Shown here piece by piece: positions 62,812 through 64,000 of a stretch of 64,000 nt of DNA. The stretch is from Zingiber officinale (Eukaryota > Streptophyta > Magnoliopsida > Zingiberales > Zingiberaceae). Made by a program: the position numbers and the translations under genes. Each line of letters starts with the position of its first letter. The stretch's first letter is position 1. The stretch covers positions 22,561,173 to 22,625,172 of the forward strand of contig NC_055998.1 in assembly GCF_018446385.1 (NCBI RefSeq), written 5' to 3'. Under the pieces are notes generated by a model, which was not told the DNA's origin, made no database searches, and saw nothing but the letters and a program-made list of their open reading frames with translations.

Positions 62812-64000
62812 CAACAGGATTGTAAAATTTTTCTAAGCAATTTTAGGTATTTTATCATTATTCATTTACAGCTGCTTCTATATGATCAGAGGAAACGAAA
62901 TTTACTGGCACGTTGTGGGTAGCAAAAACATCTAGAATCTTTAGCCTTTCATTGAATCTGGTTTTACAACATCAATTTTTTCCCTTTAGGAGATTACAAA
63001 TGATATTGATCATGCTATTTTGGTGTCTAGAACTCCTACATGTTTAGAAGGAATACTCTTGTTTATCAAAGTTGATATTCATATTTTTTGTTGTACCAGT
63101 TTGAAAGTAGAGACCATGACTAATACATTCATTAAGCAAGGAGGGAGACCAAATAAGACCGAGTTAGCAACTATAAAATAGGATAAAATTCATTTAAATA
63201 TAAATGAGAATATAATAGGAGATCTAGTCTAATAGCGTAGGAGGATTCATATATCCGGCCTTAGTGGGAAAAAGGCTGTTATTGTTCTTGTTGTACCAGT
63301 TTGAAAGATCTTGCTTTGTTATTCCTCACTACTGATACGTCAATTTTGAATATTGAGTCCATTTCCTGATGGATGCATCAAGTTGTTCCTGTTTTACAGT
63401 TCCTTGACATGTCAAATATACTCAGATGTTCTACATCATAATTTTATCTGCTTCTGAATTCCAATATTCTTGCAGGTTCACAGGACACTTTGCTTCCGTT
63501 GATTATAAAGGAAGAATAGAGCTGAGCAACTGGTTTTATGCATGATGATTGATGTGGATACAAATATTTCACAATGTTTAGTTTGTCAAAAGCTTATTCC
63601 TTTCACAGATTGGCCAGGCTTATCGCAAGCAGATTTACTTGTTTATTTCTAGTACGACATAGAAACTGAATGTGTACTCCACTGGGTAACTCGAAGTGTT
63701 TCCATTCTTCTTTACGCTTTGGAAGCAACATCCTTGGAACTTCGAACTTAGCTTGATGGCACAGATCATTAAATTAAATTATAGCTTGCAAAATTATACA
63801 CATATACCTTTATTGTGTTGCTCAAGACCACTATATCTAATGCCCATGGCTTGTTTTTAATTTGTTGCCATCTTTCTTCTTGTATATCCTGTATCTAATT
63901 GTTATTAGCATTTCTACTAATCCTTTCTCCAATGAATTTGAATTGTTTTCGAAGTAGAGGTGTTGAAACTTTACAGATTTTTTTTTTCATTTTTCTTTTT
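62812..64000 (+). other. Rab 3' flank, possible 3'UTR intron
   Basis: A candidate acceptor ttcttgcag|gttcacagg at about 63,468-63,476, together with GT sites soon after the stop codon, could make an intron in the 3'UTR. The RTE tail at 63,108-63,287 would then be intronic. Evidence is only the splice-like signal. No further gene is seen before the window ends. Confidence 0.4.
63108..63287 (+). mobile_element. Short 5'-truncated RTE LINE tail
   Basis: 180 bp flanked by an exact 20-bp duplication, TTGTTGTACCAGTTTGAAAG at 63,088-63,107 and 63,288-63,307. It contains the RTE 3' end (aggataaaattcatttaaatataa, nn, agtctaatagcgtaggagga, ...ccttagtgggaaaaaggctg). It is the same family as 38,853-41,660 and 47,476-47,869. 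Confidence 0.85.

Overview
The window is plant nuclear DNA, almost certainly from a monocot with a large, transposon-rich genome. Five complete host genes with plant-type introns are present, together with Ty1/copia and Ty3/gypsy LTR elements, RTE-clade LINEs, hAT-like elements and a Tourist-like MITE. The SIRE-like copia LTR, whose U3 carries a GGGCGCCC palindrome array, and the Tat-type gypsy with an antisense ORF remind me of Zingiberales such as ginger, but that is an impression and not a determination. There are no tRNA, rRNA or CRISPR features that I could recognise.

Layout. Positions 1-13,200 are layered transposon debris. They hold a reverse-strand gypsy with a 3.5-kb LTR (to 4,841), a copia gag fragment carrying a hAT-like MITE, a 1.3-kb AT-rich block, the 3' half of a second copia carrying another MITE, and a reverse SIRE-like LTR with a solo LTR inside it. 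Positions 13,238-28,366 are one 15.1-kb Tat-lineage gypsy with matching target-site duplications (TCTAT). It is interrupted by a 4-kb gag-only copia (15,735-19,721, duplication GTAAT) and also carries an 11-copy 64-bp tandem array and an antisense ORF block.

Positions 29,817-64,000 are genic. An IRK-type LRR receptor kinase (two exons, + strand) is followed by a TruA/Pus1-family tRNA pseudouridine synthase on the - strand. That gene spans 17.3 kb in seven exons, two of whose introns are swollen by a full-length-insertion RTE LINE and by a copia with nested LINE and hAT insertions. Next come a class III peroxidase (- strand, three exons) and a Sec61-beta gene (- strand, probable 5'UTR intron). 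The last gene is a Rab GTPase (+ strand, six exons, one GC-AG intron) that diverges from Sec61-beta across a short shared promoter region.

The host genes are unrelated in function: cell-surface signalling, tRNA modification, cell-wall/ROS chemistry, ER protein translocation and vesicle traffic. They do not form a pathway. Exon boundaries were worked out by hand from GT/AG (one GC/AG) sites, reading-frame phase and remembered family sequences; no search was run. I found no convincing wholly novel gene system. The most interesting items are the transposon-inflated pseudouridine synthase with a 36-nt exon, the GC-AG intron in the Rab gene, the gag-only copia, and the number of DNA-element and LINE insertions whose target-site duplications can be read directly.
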